Source of the DNA: Flavobacterium sp. J49
GTDB lineage: Bacteria > Bacteroidota > Bacteroidia > Flavobacteriales > Flavobacteriaceae
Direction: 5' to 3'
Length of the DNA: 64,000 bases
Assembly (NCBI RefSeq): GCF_011742145.1
Contig: NZ_JAAQQU010000105.1
Span: forward strand, 585,592-649,591
A model generated the notes under the pieces. It saw only the letters and a program-made list of their open reading frames with translations, searched no databases and had not been told where the DNA came from. A program made the translations under genes and the position numbers. This document shows positions 8,129 to 16,012 of the stretch, one piece after another (position 1 is the first letter of the stretch; every line of letters starts with the position of its first letter).

Positions 8129-8739
8129 TATTTTATGTGTAATCTTAGTAGTTTTTTATCTTCTATAAATCCTTCAAGGACGTCATTTGGTGTCACTTTG
8201 GCCACTCCTTCGGGAGTTCCGGTAAAAATAACATCTCCTTTTTTCAGGGTGAAATATTGTGAAACGTAAGAGATAATCTCATCAATTTTCCACAACATGT
8301 GGCCGGTATTTCCTTTTTGAACGGTTTTTCCGTTATTGGTCAACTCAAAAGTAATATTTTCCACCGAATTAAAATTATTTATCGGTAGAAAGTCACCAAT
8401 TATCGCTGAACCGTCAAAAGCTTTGGCTTTTTCCCAAGGTAAACCCTTCTCTTTCAGCCTATTTTGCACATCTCTGGCGGTAAAATCTATTCCTAATCCA
8501 ATCTCGTCATAGTACTTGTGAGCAAACTTTGCATCGATGTACTTGCCCATTTTGTTGATTTTGACAATCACTTCAACCTCGTGGTGAATATCATTACTGA
8601 ACTCCGGAATGACAAAAGGCGCTTTATCCGGCAAAATGGCTGAATCGGGTTTCATAAAAATTACCGGTTCCTCCGGTCGCTCATTGTTGAGTTCGGCTAT
8701 GTGGTTGACGTAATTTCTTCCGATACAGATGATTTTCAT
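8128..8739 (-). CDS. Fumarylacetoacetate hydrolase family protein
   Basis: A 203-residue single-domain FAH-fold enzyme, in size and sequence like FAHD1 or YcgM (MKIICIGRNYVNHIAELNN..., HHEVEVIVKINKMGK with metal-binding glutamates, TGTPEGVAKV near the C-terminus). Members act on 2-oxo acids as acylpyruvase, oxaloacetate decarboxylase or hydratase-isomerase; the exact substrate cannot be read here. A period-8 microrepeat precedes the start. The stop overlaps the Hpt start. Confidence 0.9.
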   Translation of the reverse strand: MKIICIGRNYVNHIAELNNERPEEPVIFMKPDSAILPDKAPFVIPEFSNDIHHEVEVIVKINKMGKYIDAKFAHKYYDEIGLGIDFTARDVQNRLKEKGLPWEKAKAFDGSAIIGDFLPINNFNSVENITFELTNNGKTVQKGNTGHMLWKIDEIISYVSQYFTLKKGDVIFTGTPEGVAKVTPNDVLEGFIEDKKLLRLHIK

Positions 8740-8745
8740 TTCTTA

Positions 8746-8776
8746 TAGTAGCTAGTGACTGAGAGGCTGAGTTTTA
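8746..8776. repeat. Period-8 microrepeat array upstream of FAH gene
   Basis: Units are TAGTAGCT, AGTGACT (7 nt), GAGAGGCT and GAGTTTTA. It lies directly upstream of the FAH start and shares words (AGTGACTGAG, GCTGAGTTTTA) with the array before cinA. Confidence 0.65.
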
Positions 8777-9544
8777 TTTAGTATTTAATTTTCTTAACTT
8801 AATTCCGGTTAATACTTTCTTAGTGTATAATGGAAACTCGGCGTTTTGTATCCAACCGAAATAACCCGGTTCTTTGTCCAGAACCTCATCGACTAAAGCG
8901 CCTTTGTGTTTGCCAAAAGTAAATATTTCTTTTCCTTCGGCATTCAAGGCGATAAAGCCTGCAAAATCGACTGACTTTTTACGGGTGGTAAATTCTGAAA
9001 GCGTTTTCATATCGTTTTCCAAATCTTCGTAACGGTCTAATTGTGCTTTTAGGATTTCATAGGTTGCCATGGTGTCGGCCTCAGCACTGTGCGCATTTTC
9101 AAGGCTTCCGTTGCAATAAAATTTATACGCTGCACTAAGCGTTCTTTCTTCTTTTTTATGGAAAATAGTCTGTACATCTACTGAAACACGGTTTTTCATA
9201 TCGAAATCGACTTCAGCACGCAACAACTCTTCCGCCAACAACGGAATATCGAATCGGTCCGAATTGAATCCGGCCAAATCAGCATCTTTAATCATGGCAT
9301 GCACCTGACCGGCCAATTCTTTGAATGTGGGCTCGTTGGCTACTTTTTCATTAGAAATACCGTGTACGGCTGTGGCTTGCGGTGGAATTGGAATCGTGGG
9401 ATTCACCAACCAGGTTTTGCTTTCTTTGTTTCCGTTGGGATAGACTTTGAAAATCGAAATTTCTACGATTCGGTCTTTGGCGACATCAATTCCTGTGGTC
9501 TCTAAGTCGAAGAAGCAAATAGGTCTGTTGAGTTTTAATTCCAT
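8774..9544 (-). CDS. DEDDh 3'-5' exonuclease (DNA polymerase III epsilon-like)
   Basis: A 256-residue exonuclease. ExoI is CFFDLETTGID with the paired D and E, ExoII lies around NSDRFDIPLL, and ExoIII is HSAEADTMATYE, making it a DEDDh enzyme. After about residue 195 a short C-terminal domain (FTFGKHKGALVDEV...FGWIQNAEFPLYTK) matches the DUF3820-like extension often fused to these proteins. It probably acts in proofreading or repair; a true DnaQ subunit role is not shown. It is transcribed with the FAH gene (34-base gap). Confidence 0.9.
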   Translation of the reverse strand: MELKLNRPICFFDLETTGIDVAKDRIVEISIFKVYPNGNKESKTWLVNPTIPIPPQATAVHGISNEKVANEPTFKELAGQVHAMIKDADLAGFNSDRFDIPLLAEELLRAEVDFDMKNRVSVDVQTIFHKKEERTLSAAYKFYCNGSLENAHSAEADTMATYEILKAQLDRYEDLENDMKTLSEFTTRKKSVDFAGFIALNAEGKEIFTFGKHKGALVDEVLDKEPGYFGWIQNAEFPLYTKKVLTGIKLRKLNTK

Positions 9545-9623
9545 TCTGAAAAGTTAAGTCACAAATATAAAATATTGCGCTTACCGTTTATCGATATTTT
9601 AATAAAGATTTATGATTTTACCA

Positions 9624-9654
9624 TAAAAAAACCCATTCGAAAGAGGAATGGGTT
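9624..9654 (-). terminator. Intrinsic terminator after the XRE regulator
   Basis: A 9-bp stem (AACCCATTC with GAATGGGTT, arms 9630-9638 and 9646-9654) is followed on the minus strand by six T. It ends transcription of the XRE gene. Confidence 0.8.
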
Positions 9655-9679
9655 GATTTATAATTGTTTGAATTTGAAA

Positions 9680-10015
9680 CTATTTTGGCGTATCAAATTT
9701 ATTAATAAGTAAATCCATCTTTTTATGTAAGTCTTCAAAGAAATGATTAGGTGCTTTGATGATGATTTCGAATCCTTCATTTTTAAAATCTATTTTCGGT
9801 GGAGATTGAATGCTTTTGTCTTGGTTTTCTTCGAATAAATAATCAATGGAAATCTCCAAAGCATCGGCGAGTTTCTTAATGTACTCGTGTTTGATACTTT
9901 TGCCTTGTTCCCAATTTCCGATAGTAACTTGACTCACGCCAACAGCATAAGCCAACGATTCTTGGGAAATCTTTTTTTGCTCTCTAAGGGTTCTGATTTT
10001 GATTCCGGTGGTCAT
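9680..10015 (-). CDS. XRE-family helix-turn-helix regulator
   Basis: A 111-residue protein. Residues 6-60 form a Cro/C1-type HTH (IRTLREQKKISQESLAYAVGVSQVTIGNWEQGKSI). The C-terminal half is an acidic linker plus a short helix (HFFEDLHKKMDLLINKF) that may dimerise. It stands alone with its own terminator. No toxin or phage gene is adjacent, so it is probably a chromosomal regulator of unknown target. Confidence 0.87.
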   Translation of the reverse strand: MTTGIKIRTLREQKKISQESLAYAVGVSQVTIGNWEQGKSIKHEYIKKLADALEISIDYLFEENQDKSIQSPPKIDFKNEGFEIIIKAPNHFFEDLHKKMDLLINKFDTPK

Positions 10016-10310
10016 AGTTAAGTGGGTTAGCGTTAAAAGTGTTTTGAGAAAGTCAATGCTTTAATCAACTATACTAATAACGTGATATTTAGGATTTTAT
10101 TATATGATGCATTCTGAAATTTAATAATAAAACTTTTAATAAATAGCGGCTCTCTTTTTAAAATTATCAGCTTTCTTTTAGGAATTGGAAATCCTTATCT
10201 GCAACTTTACTCTTTAATTTAAAACTTCAAAACGATATGGAAAGCTTTACGTAATCTCTAAAACAACTTTCATCATGAAACCCTTTGAAAAACGTAACGT
10301 AAAATTCCAA
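10016..10310. other. AT-rich intergenic region between divergent genes
   Basis: About 295 bases between the XRE regulator and the small secreted protein, taking the later start for the latter. It should hold both promoters, but I see no clear TTG-N19-TAnnTTTG pair and no strong inverted repeat. No gene is supported in it. Confidence 0.4.
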
Positions 10311-10772
10311 ATGAAATCGGTCTTACTTGTCTTTTTAACCCTGCCGATTATGTCTAACGCGCAATCAGATCTTACCGCCATAGTAAGAGGCAGCGAAATT
10401 TTAGTAGGTGGTTTGATTACCATTTTCACTTCTTCTAAAACCAATCCGAACAGCACTACTGTAGAAAGTGTCTGTATCAAAAACAAAATGGCCGACAAAG
10501 TGACTTTAATCATTACGCGACCAACTGAAGAAGGCGACGAAATCAAAAAAGAATTGGTTATTCAAAAAGACAGTAAAGAATGTTTTTACGACTTGCCCAA
10601 AGGCATTTACTCCTATGAAATACTATTGTCCAGTGAAGAAATTTATAAAAAAGGCGAATACCGAATTAAAGACAAAATGGTAATCACTTTAAAAGAAGAC
10701 CAGAAAGAAGAATCCAAAGAAAACGCCAAAGAAGTTGGCAAAAAAGAAGAAACAAAAACCCCGACTGATTAG
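10311..10772 (+). CDS. Small secreted protein (hypothetical)
   Basis: About 153 residues from the chosen ATG. That start gives a clean signal peptide, MKSVLLVFLTLPIMSNAQSD, with cleavage after NAQ. An ATG 36 bases upstream in frame adds a charged 12-residue leader (MKPFEKRNVKFQ) that would spoil the signal. The mature part is one small domain, then a lysine- and glutamate-rich tail (KEDQKEESKENAKEV...). Two cysteines occur (VCIKN, ECFYD). The gene runs into a bidirectional terminator shared with the convergent E2 gene. No family is recognised. Confidence 0.72.
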   Translation: MKSVLLVFLTLPIMSNAQSDLTAIVRGSEILVGGLITIFTSSKTNPNSTTVESVCIKNKMADKVTLIITRPTEEGDEIKKELVIQKDSKECFYDLPKGIYSYEILLSSEEIYKKGEYRIKDKMVITLKEDQKEESKENAKEVGKKEETKTPTD

Positions 10773-10783
10773 TCGGGGTTTTT
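10754..10783. terminator. Bidirectional terminator
   Basis: Perfect 13-bp arms AAAAACCCCGACT and AGTCGGGGTTTTT flank the 4-base loop GATT. The stop codon of the plus-strand gene lies at the loop. With A and T tracts on both sides it can end both convergent genes. Confidence 0.9.
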
Positions 10784-10789
10784 CTATTT

Positions 10790-12082
10790 TTAATATTCTC
10801 TGTTTACATCAAATGCTTCCAAATATTCAGCTACGCGTTTTACAAAACTTCCGCCAAGTGCGCCATCTACCACTCTGTGGTCATAACTGTGCGACAAGAA
10901 CATTTTTTGTCTGATACCGATAAAATCACCTTCCGGCGTTTCGATAACGGCTGGCACTTTTCTAATTGCGCCCAACGCTAATATTCCCACTTGCGGTTGG
11001 TTGATAATCGGTGTTCCGAAAACTGAACCAAAAGTTCCAACATTCGTTACGGTATAAGTTCCGCCTTGAGTATCGTCCGGTTTTAGTTTGCCGGCTTTGG
11101 CGCGGTTGCCTAAATCGTTTACGGCTTTCGCCATACCTACCAAGTTCAATTGGTCTGCATTTTTAATTACAGGCACAATTAAGTTTCCGTTGGGTAATGC
11201 AGCCGCCATTCCAAGGTTGATATTTTTTCTTTTAATGATAAAATCTCCGTCAACTGAAATATTCATTCCCGGGAAATCTTTCAAGGCTTTCGCCACAGCT
11301 TCCATGAAGATTGGGGTGAAAGTTAGTTTTTCGCCTTCTCTTTTCTCGAAAGCATTTTTAACGCGATCTCTCCATTTTACAATATTGGTCACATCCACTT
11401 CAATAAACGATTGTACGTGAGCCGAGGTTTGTACCGAAGCGACCATATAACCGGAAATCAGCTTGCGCATTCTGTCCATTTCCACAATCTCGTCGCCGCC
11501 GTTTACAGAAACAGGAGCAGCTTGAGTTGTCGGTTGTCGGTTGTCGGTTGTCGGTTGAACTGATTGACTTGTGGCTAATGGCTTTTGTCTATTGCCTATA
11601 TACTTTAAAATATCTTCTTTAGTAACACGACCATCTTTTCCGGAACCGGCTATGTTTTCCAATTCTGTCAATGAAATGCCTTCCGCAGTCGCGATGTTTT
11701 TCACCAATGGCGAGAAAAATTTATCTGAGGATTTAAAATCGGCCGGTGCAGCGATAGCAGCGGCTACTTCTACTGTTTTTGCTACTTCTGCAACCGGTGC
11801 AGCAACTTCTTGAGTTACCGGAGCAGCAGCAACGCTTCCTCCTTCTGTCTCAATAATAGCAATGGTTTGGCCTACTTTTACCACATCATTGACTTGGAAC
11901 AAAATTTCGGTTAAAACACCCGAAACTTCGCTTGGCACTTCGCTGTCTACTTTATCGGTAGCGATTTCCAAAACGGCTTCATCGGCTTCGATTTTTTCAC
12001 CTACGCTTTTTAACCAATTGGTAATCGTTGCTTCTGCAACACTTTCTCCCATTTTGGGTAATTTCAATTCAAACTTTGCCAT
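10790..12082 (-). CDS. 2-oxoacid dehydrogenase complex E2 (dihydrolipoamide acyltransferase)
   Basis: A 430-residue E2 core enzyme. The lipoyl domain covers residues 1-76 with the lipoylated lysine in EIATDKVDSEV (Lys44). After an Ala/Pro/Val linker comes a peripheral-subunit-binding domain (FFSPLVKNIATAEGISLTEL...GRVTKEDILKYI). The catalytic domain ends with HSYDHRVVDG, the active-site HxxxDG. It resembles branched-chain or 2-oxoglutarate E2 more than the multi-lipoyl pyruvate E2, but no E1 or E3 gene is near. The linker before the catalytic domain contains QPTTDNRQPTTQ, encoded by four tandem heptamers (see repeat). Confidence 0.92.
   Translation of the reverse strand: MAKFELKLPKMGESVAEATITNWLKSVGEKIEADEAVLEIATDKVDSEVPSEVSGVLTEILFQVNDVVKVGQTIAIIETEGGSVAAAPVTQEVAAPVAEVAKTVEVAAAIAAPADFKSSDKFFSPLVKNIATAEGISLTELENIAGSGKDGRVTKEDILKYIGNRQKPLATSQSVQPTTDNRQPTTQAAPVSVNGGDEIVEMDRMRKLISGYMVASVQTSAHVQSFIEVDVTNIVKWRDRVKNAFEKREGEKLTFTPIFMEAVAKALKDFPGMNISVDGDFIIKRKNINLGMAAALPNGNLIVPVIKNADQLNLVGMAKAVNDLGNRAKAGKLKPDDTQGGTYTVTNVGTFGSVFGTPIINQPQVGILALGAIRKVPAVIETPEGDFIGIRQKMFLSHSYDHRVVDGALGGSFVKRVAEYLEAFDVNREY
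11526..11557. repeat. Heptamer tandem repeat inside the E2 gene
   Basis: Four exact copies of GTTGTCG (plus strand; CGACAAC on the coding strand) and a partial fifth. They encode the Gln/Pro/Thr/Asn-rich part of the linker in three successive frames of the 7-nt unit. Seven is not a multiple of three, so loss or gain of one unit would break the reading frame. Confidence 0.9.
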
Positions 12083-12156
12083 ATTGATAATCTAAAGTTG
12101 TATTTTGTTGTTTCGATTGCAAAATTAATAAAAGAAAATACGATTTATACACTTTT

Positions 12157-13329
12157 CTACAAATTAATCACTTCTCCTCTATCGTTACTACTGTTACTTC
12201 CTATAATAAAATTGCTTCCAATAGGTAACAATTTAAAAGTAAACGACTTGTTTTTGTTTTCTTCCAAAAAGGCAATGGCTTTTTTAAAACCTAAATAATT
12301 GGTATCTAAAATTACTTCTGTGTTTTTTGCCTTCGAAATCGTTTGCGAAATTACTATTTTCCCGTTTTCTAAAAGCGTTCTTTCGACACTTTTTTGCAAT
12401 TTGGTTGCTAATTTTTCTTTTAACGCTTCATTATCAGAAACTAATATATATTGATTGGGTTTTACTTTAGGCTGTGATTTACCTTTAAACACTTTTACTA
12501 TCGAAAAATAAAACGCACCAAAACGCGCCATCAGATTGAAAAACAACGAACGTTTAAAATGCTTTTGATAGAAGTAATTCATAAATCCTCTGAAATGCTT
12601 CATGTAAGTCGCATCTTTCACCGTGCTTTCGCCTTTGTAATGAATCACGGTCGTTTCGTGAAAATAACAGTTCTGTTTTTGCAACAACAAAGCGCGATAC
12701 GACAAATCGATATCATCGGCATACATAAAACAGTTTTCGTCGAAACCTCCTAATTCATTGTACAATTCGCGTTTCATCACCATAAAAGCGCCTACGAGAA
12801 TATCGACTTTACCGGTTTGGTTTTCGGCTAGATCTTGAGCGTAATATTTATTGAACATCGATGACTTCGGGAAAATTTTGTACAAGCCAAAAATCTTAGT
12901 AAAAGCCACCCATGGTGTCGGAATACCGCGTTTGCTTTCCGGAAGAAAGTTTCCTGTGCCGTCAATTAACTTACAACCTACAATTCCTAAATCGTCCCTC
13001 GACTGCGCTTGGGATGACACAAATGACAATAATTTTTCAAATGTATCTTCGCTTACAACAGTATCCGGATTTAAGATGCACAAATATTCGCCTTTGGCTT
13101 CTCTGACGGCTATGTTATTGCCTTTTGGAAAGCCTGAGTTTTCTTTGTTTTCGATGAGTTTGACATTTGGGAAACGCTGCTTCATCATGGCGCAACTGTC
13201 ATCAGAAGAGTTGTTGTCAATAACGATAATTTCGGCATCCAAATTTTGAATGGCTTTTTGCACACTCAAAACACAGAGCTCTAAAAAGTAGCGCACATTA
13301 TAATTAAGGATGATAACCGATAGTTGCAT
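12157..13329 (-). CDS. Family 2 glycosyltransferase
   Basis: A 390-residue GT-A enzyme. The nucleotide-sugar binding start is SVIILNYNVRYFLELC, then IVIDNNSSDDSC, LNPDTVV, and the late acidic motif YADDIDLSYRA. The size and motifs resemble rhamnosyltransferase-like GT2 enzymes for cell-surface glycans. After about residue 290 is a C-terminal domain of unknown role, which could be soluble or membrane-peripheral. Between the LLSFV helix and GIVGCKLIDG is an extra stretch SSQAQSRDDL, encoded by a dispersed intergenic-type repeat (12994-13019). The start is near the divergent ABC-F promoter. Confidence 0.88.
   Translation of the reverse strand: MQLSVIILNYNVRYFLELCVLSVQKAIQNLDAEIIVIDNNSSDDSCAMMKQRFPNVKLIENKENSGFPKGNNIAVREAKGEYLCILNPDTVVSEDTFEKLLSFVSSQAQSRDDLGIVGCKLIDGTGNFLPESKRGIPTPWVAFTKIFGLYKIFPKSSMFNKYYAQDLAENQTGKVDILVGAFMVMKRELYNELGGFDENCFMYADDIDLSYRALLLQKQNCYFHETTVIHYKGESTVKDATYMKHFRGFMNYFYQKHFKRSLFFNLMARFGAFYFSIVKVFKGKSQPKVKPNQYILVSDNEALKEKLATKLQKSVERTLLENGKIVISQTISKAKNTEVILDTNYLGFKKAIAFLEENKNKSFTFKLLPIGSNFIIGSNSSNDRGEVINL
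12994..13019 (-). repeat. Dispersed short repeat within the glycosyltransferase gene
   Basis: On the minus strand it reads TGTCATCCCAAGCGCAGTCG and continues AGGGAC. It differs by few bases from the intergenic copy at 35094-35119 (TGTCACCCTGAGCGCAGTCG, then AAGGGC). Related copies lie at 19041-19062 and 19066-19087. Here it is translated in frame. Confidence 0.8.
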
Positions 13330-13352
13330 TTGACAAATATAATCTACTTTTG
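13324..13352 (+). promoter_or_regulatory. Promoter of the ABC-F gene
   Basis: TTG (13324-13326), an 18-base spacer, then TACTTTTG (13345-13352), matching the Bacteroidota consensus TTG-N17-23-TAnnTTTG. Transcription should begin near 13359, ten bases before the chosen GTG start. Confidence 0.7.
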
Positions 13353-13368
13353 CAAAAAATTGTCACCC

Positions 13369-15231
13369 GTGAATTACCTTTCAGTAGAAAATATATCGAA
13401 GTCCTTTGGCGAAAGAACCTTGTTTGCTAACCTTTCGTTTGGCATCAACAAAGACCAAAAAATCGCTTTCATTGCCAAAAACGGTTCGGGAAAAACCCAA
13501 ATCATGAAAATGATCAATGGCGAAGACGAGCCGGATACCGGTCAAATCGTGATTCGAAAAGGGTTGAAAATGGCTTTTTTGTCGCAGAACAACCAACTTC
13601 AGGAAGAACTGACCATTGAGGAAAGTATTTTTGCTTCAGACAACGAAATCCTTCATGTGATTGAACAATACGAAAAAGCGTTGGAAAACCCGGAAGACGA
13701 GGAAAAATACCAATTGGCTTTTGACGAAATGGACCGCCACAATGCTTGGGATTTTGAAACACAATTCAAGCAAATTCTATCCAAATTAAAATTGGACGAT
13801 TTAAAACTAAAAGTCAAATCCCTTTCCGGTGGACAAAAAAAACGTTTGTCATTGGCCATTATCTTGATTAATCGCCCGGATTTATTGATATTGGATGAGC
13901 CAACGAATCACTTGGATTTGGAAATGATTGAATGGTTGGAAAGTTATTTTGCCAAAGAAAACATCACCTTGTTTATGGTCACGCACGACCGTTTCTTTTT
14001 GGAACGCGTTTGCAACGAAATCATCGAACTAGACAACGGAAAACTGTACCAATACAAAGGCAATTACTCATATTATTTGCAGAAAAAAGAAGAGCGCATT
14101 GCTATGGAAAATTCCACCATTGACAAAGCGCAAAATCTCTTCACCAAAGAATTGGCTTGGATGCGACGTCAACCGAAAGCACGCACCACCAAATCCAAAT
14201 CGCGCCAAGATGATTTCTACAAAATCAAAGAAGTGGCAGAAAGCCGCAGAAAAGAAAATGTGGTAGAGTTGGAAATCAATATGGAGCGCATGGGCAGTAA
14301 GATTATTGAGCTACACAAACTCTACAAAAAATTCAAAGATAAAGTCATTTTAGACAATTTCACTTATGATTTCCAACGCGGCGAACGCATAGGAATTATT
14401 GGAAAAAACGGCACCGGAAAATCGACTTTCCTAAATATCTTAACCAAAACCATGGTTCCCGATGCCGGAAAAGTGGTGATTGGCGATACGATTAAAGTAG
14501 GTTATTACACCCAAAGCGGCATCAACCCGAAACCGGGACAAAAAGTCATCGACATCATCAAAGAATACGGCGAATACATTCCGCTAACCAAAGGCAAAAT
14601 CATTTCGGCTTCGCAATTGTTGGAGCGCTTTTTATTTGATGCCAAAAAGCAATACGATTTCGTCGAAAAACTAAGCGGGGGCGAATTAAAACGACTGTAT
14701 TTGTGTACGGTTTTGATTCAGAATCCGAACTTTTTAATTCTCGATGAGCCTACGAATGATTTGGATATTGTGACTTTAAATGTTCTGGAAAGTTTCTTAT
14801 TGGATTATCCGGGCTGTTTATTGGTTGTTTCCCACGACCGCTATTTCATGGACAAAATCGTGGACCATTTATTCATTTTCAGAGGCGAAGGACAAATTGA
14901 AGATTTTCCCGGCAATTATTCCGATTTTAGAGCGTATGAAGATTCGGCTGAACCCAAAAACTTATCAAACGTTTCTACGGAGAAAGTCAATTGGAAACAA
15001 AACAATCCAACGACTTCAGGACTGAATTTTAACGAGCAAAAGGAATTCAACAAAATCGAACGCGAAATCAAAGACTTGGAATACGAGAAGAAACAAATTG
15101 AAAACCTTTTCGCCGAAGGCAAAGTAGCCGATGCTGACATCACCAAAAAAGCCAATGAACTGCAGGCGATTATCAATAAATTAGAGGAAAAAGAAGAACG
15201 CTGGTTTGAACTTTCTTCAAAAATGGAGTAA
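13369..15231 (+). CDS. ABC-F ATPase, Uup-type
   Basis: About 620 residues with two ABC domains. Walker A motifs are NGSGKT and GKNGTGKST, signatures LSGGQKKR and LSGGELKR, Walker B LLILDEPTNHLD and FLILDEPTNDLD. Between them is the linker (helical, KARTTKSKSRQ) that enters the ribosomal E site, and at the end a coiled-coil C-terminus (KIEREIKDLEYEKKQIENL) as in Uup. I chose the GTG start because the sequence then begins VNYLSVENISKSFG and lies just after a good promoter; an ATG at 13324 would lie inside the promoter itself. Its stop overlaps the next start by one base. Confidence 0.9.
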   Translation: MNYLSVENISKSFGERTLFANLSFGINKDQKIAFIAKNGSGKTQIMKMINGEDEPDTGQIVIRKGLKMAFLSQNNQLQEELTIEESIFASDNEILHVIEQYEKALENPEDEEKYQLAFDEMDRHNAWDFETQFKQILSKLKLDDLKLKVKSLSGGQKKRLSLAIILINRPDLLILDEPTNHLDLEMIEWLESYFAKENITLFMVTHDRFFLERVCNEIIELDNGKLYQYKGNYSYYLQKKEERIAMENSTIDKAQNLFTKELAWMRRQPKARTTKSKSRQDDFYKIKEVAESRRKENVVELEINMERMGSKIIELHKLYKKFKDKVILDNFTYDFQRGERIGIIGKNGTGKSTFLNILTKTMVPDAGKVVIGDTIKVGYYTQSGINPKPGQKVIDIIKEYGEYIPLTKGKIISASQLLERFLFDAKKQYDFVEKLSGGELKRLYLCTVLIQNPNFLILDEPTNDLDIVTLNVLESFLLDYPGCLLVVSHDRYFMDKIVDHLFIFRGEGQIEDFPGNYSDFRAYEDSAEPKNLSNVSTEKVNWKQNNPTTSGLNFNEQKEFNKIEREIKDLEYEKKQIENLFAEGKVADADITKKANELQAIINKLEEKEERWFELSSKME

Positions 15232-16010
15232 TGTTTCACATTGTCAAATCATATCTCAACTTTCTTTGGCACTCCAAAAACGAACACGGAGTCCATTCGC
15301 CTTTTGTGTTTAATTTGGTGACCAAATGTTTTTATGACAAGCAACAATATCCCGAATATTCTATTTTAAAGAAGTATAGAAAATCCCTTTTAGAAAATCC
15401 CAATACCATCGAAGTAACGGATTTTGGCGCCGGTTCCAGGGTTTTCAAAAGCAATACCAGAGCGATAAATCAAATTGCCAAAACCGCCGGAATTACTTCG
15501 AAAAGAGCCGAATTATTGTTCAGAATCACGAAGTATTTCCAACCTTCAACCATCTTGGAGATTGGAACGTCATTGGGCTTAGCTACTTCTGCTTTATCAT
15601 TAGGCAATCAGAAAGCTAAAATTACAACACTGGAAGGTTGCAAAAACACTTTGGCTGTAGCCCAAAAACAATTTGAAACCTTTGATGTAGCCAACATCCA
15701 TCCGGTCGCAACAGAATTTAGTTCCTTTTTAAAAAACCAACAACCAACAACCAACAACCAACAACTTATCTATTTCGACGGTAATCATTCCAAAGTCGCG
15801 ACGTTAGAGTATTTTGAGCTTTTATTACCCACAATCACCAACGAAACCGTCTGGATTTTCGACGATATCCATTGGTCAGCCGATATGGAAGCCGCATGGG
15901 AAATCATCCAAAACCATCCTAAAGTAACCGTAACGATTGATACTTTCCAATGGGGAATTGTGTTCTTTAGAAACGAACAAGAGAAAGAACATTTTGTGAT
16001 CAGGGCCTAA
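15231..16010 (+). CDS. Class I SAM-dependent methyltransferase
   Basis: A 259-residue Rossmann-fold methyltransferase. Motif I is ILEIGTSLGLATSAL near residue 107, followed by TLEGC with the acidic ribose-binding residue, and IWIFDDIHWSADM (metal-type DD pair, as in O-methyltransferase family 3). It overlaps the ABC-F stop by one base (TAATG) and is translationally coupled. Around residue 170 is KNQQPTTNNQQL, encoded by four heptamer repeats and probably a surface loop. The substrate is unknown. Confidence 0.85.
   Translation: MFHIVKSYLNFLWHSKNEHGVHSPFVFNLVTKCFYDKQQYPEYSILKKYRKSLLENPNTIEVTDFGAGSRVFKSNTRAINQIAKTAGITSKRAELLFRITKYFQPSTILEIGTSLGLATSALSLGNQKAKITTLEGCKNTLAVAQKQFETFDVANIHPVATEFSSFLKNQQPTTNNQQLIYFDGNHSKVATLEYFELLLPTITNETVWIFDDIHWSADMEAAWEIIQNHPKVTVTIDTFQWGIVFFRNEQEKEHFVIRA
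15737..15764. repeat. Heptamer tandem repeat inside the methyltransferase gene
   Basis: Four exact copies of CCAACAA, giving NQQPTTNNQQ. Same unit length and nearly the same sequence as the array in the E2 gene. A one-unit change would shift the frame. Confidence 0.9.
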
Positions 16011-16012
16011 AT

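Noticed and set aside
13324..13368. ATG start for the Uup-type ABC-F gene, fifteen codons earlier
   Set aside because: It lies in the promoter and overlaps the divergent glycosyltransferase start. The extra residues have no match to the family.
11526..15764. Heptamer arrays as a CRISPR array
   Set aside because: Units are 7 nt with no spacers, and no cas gene is present.
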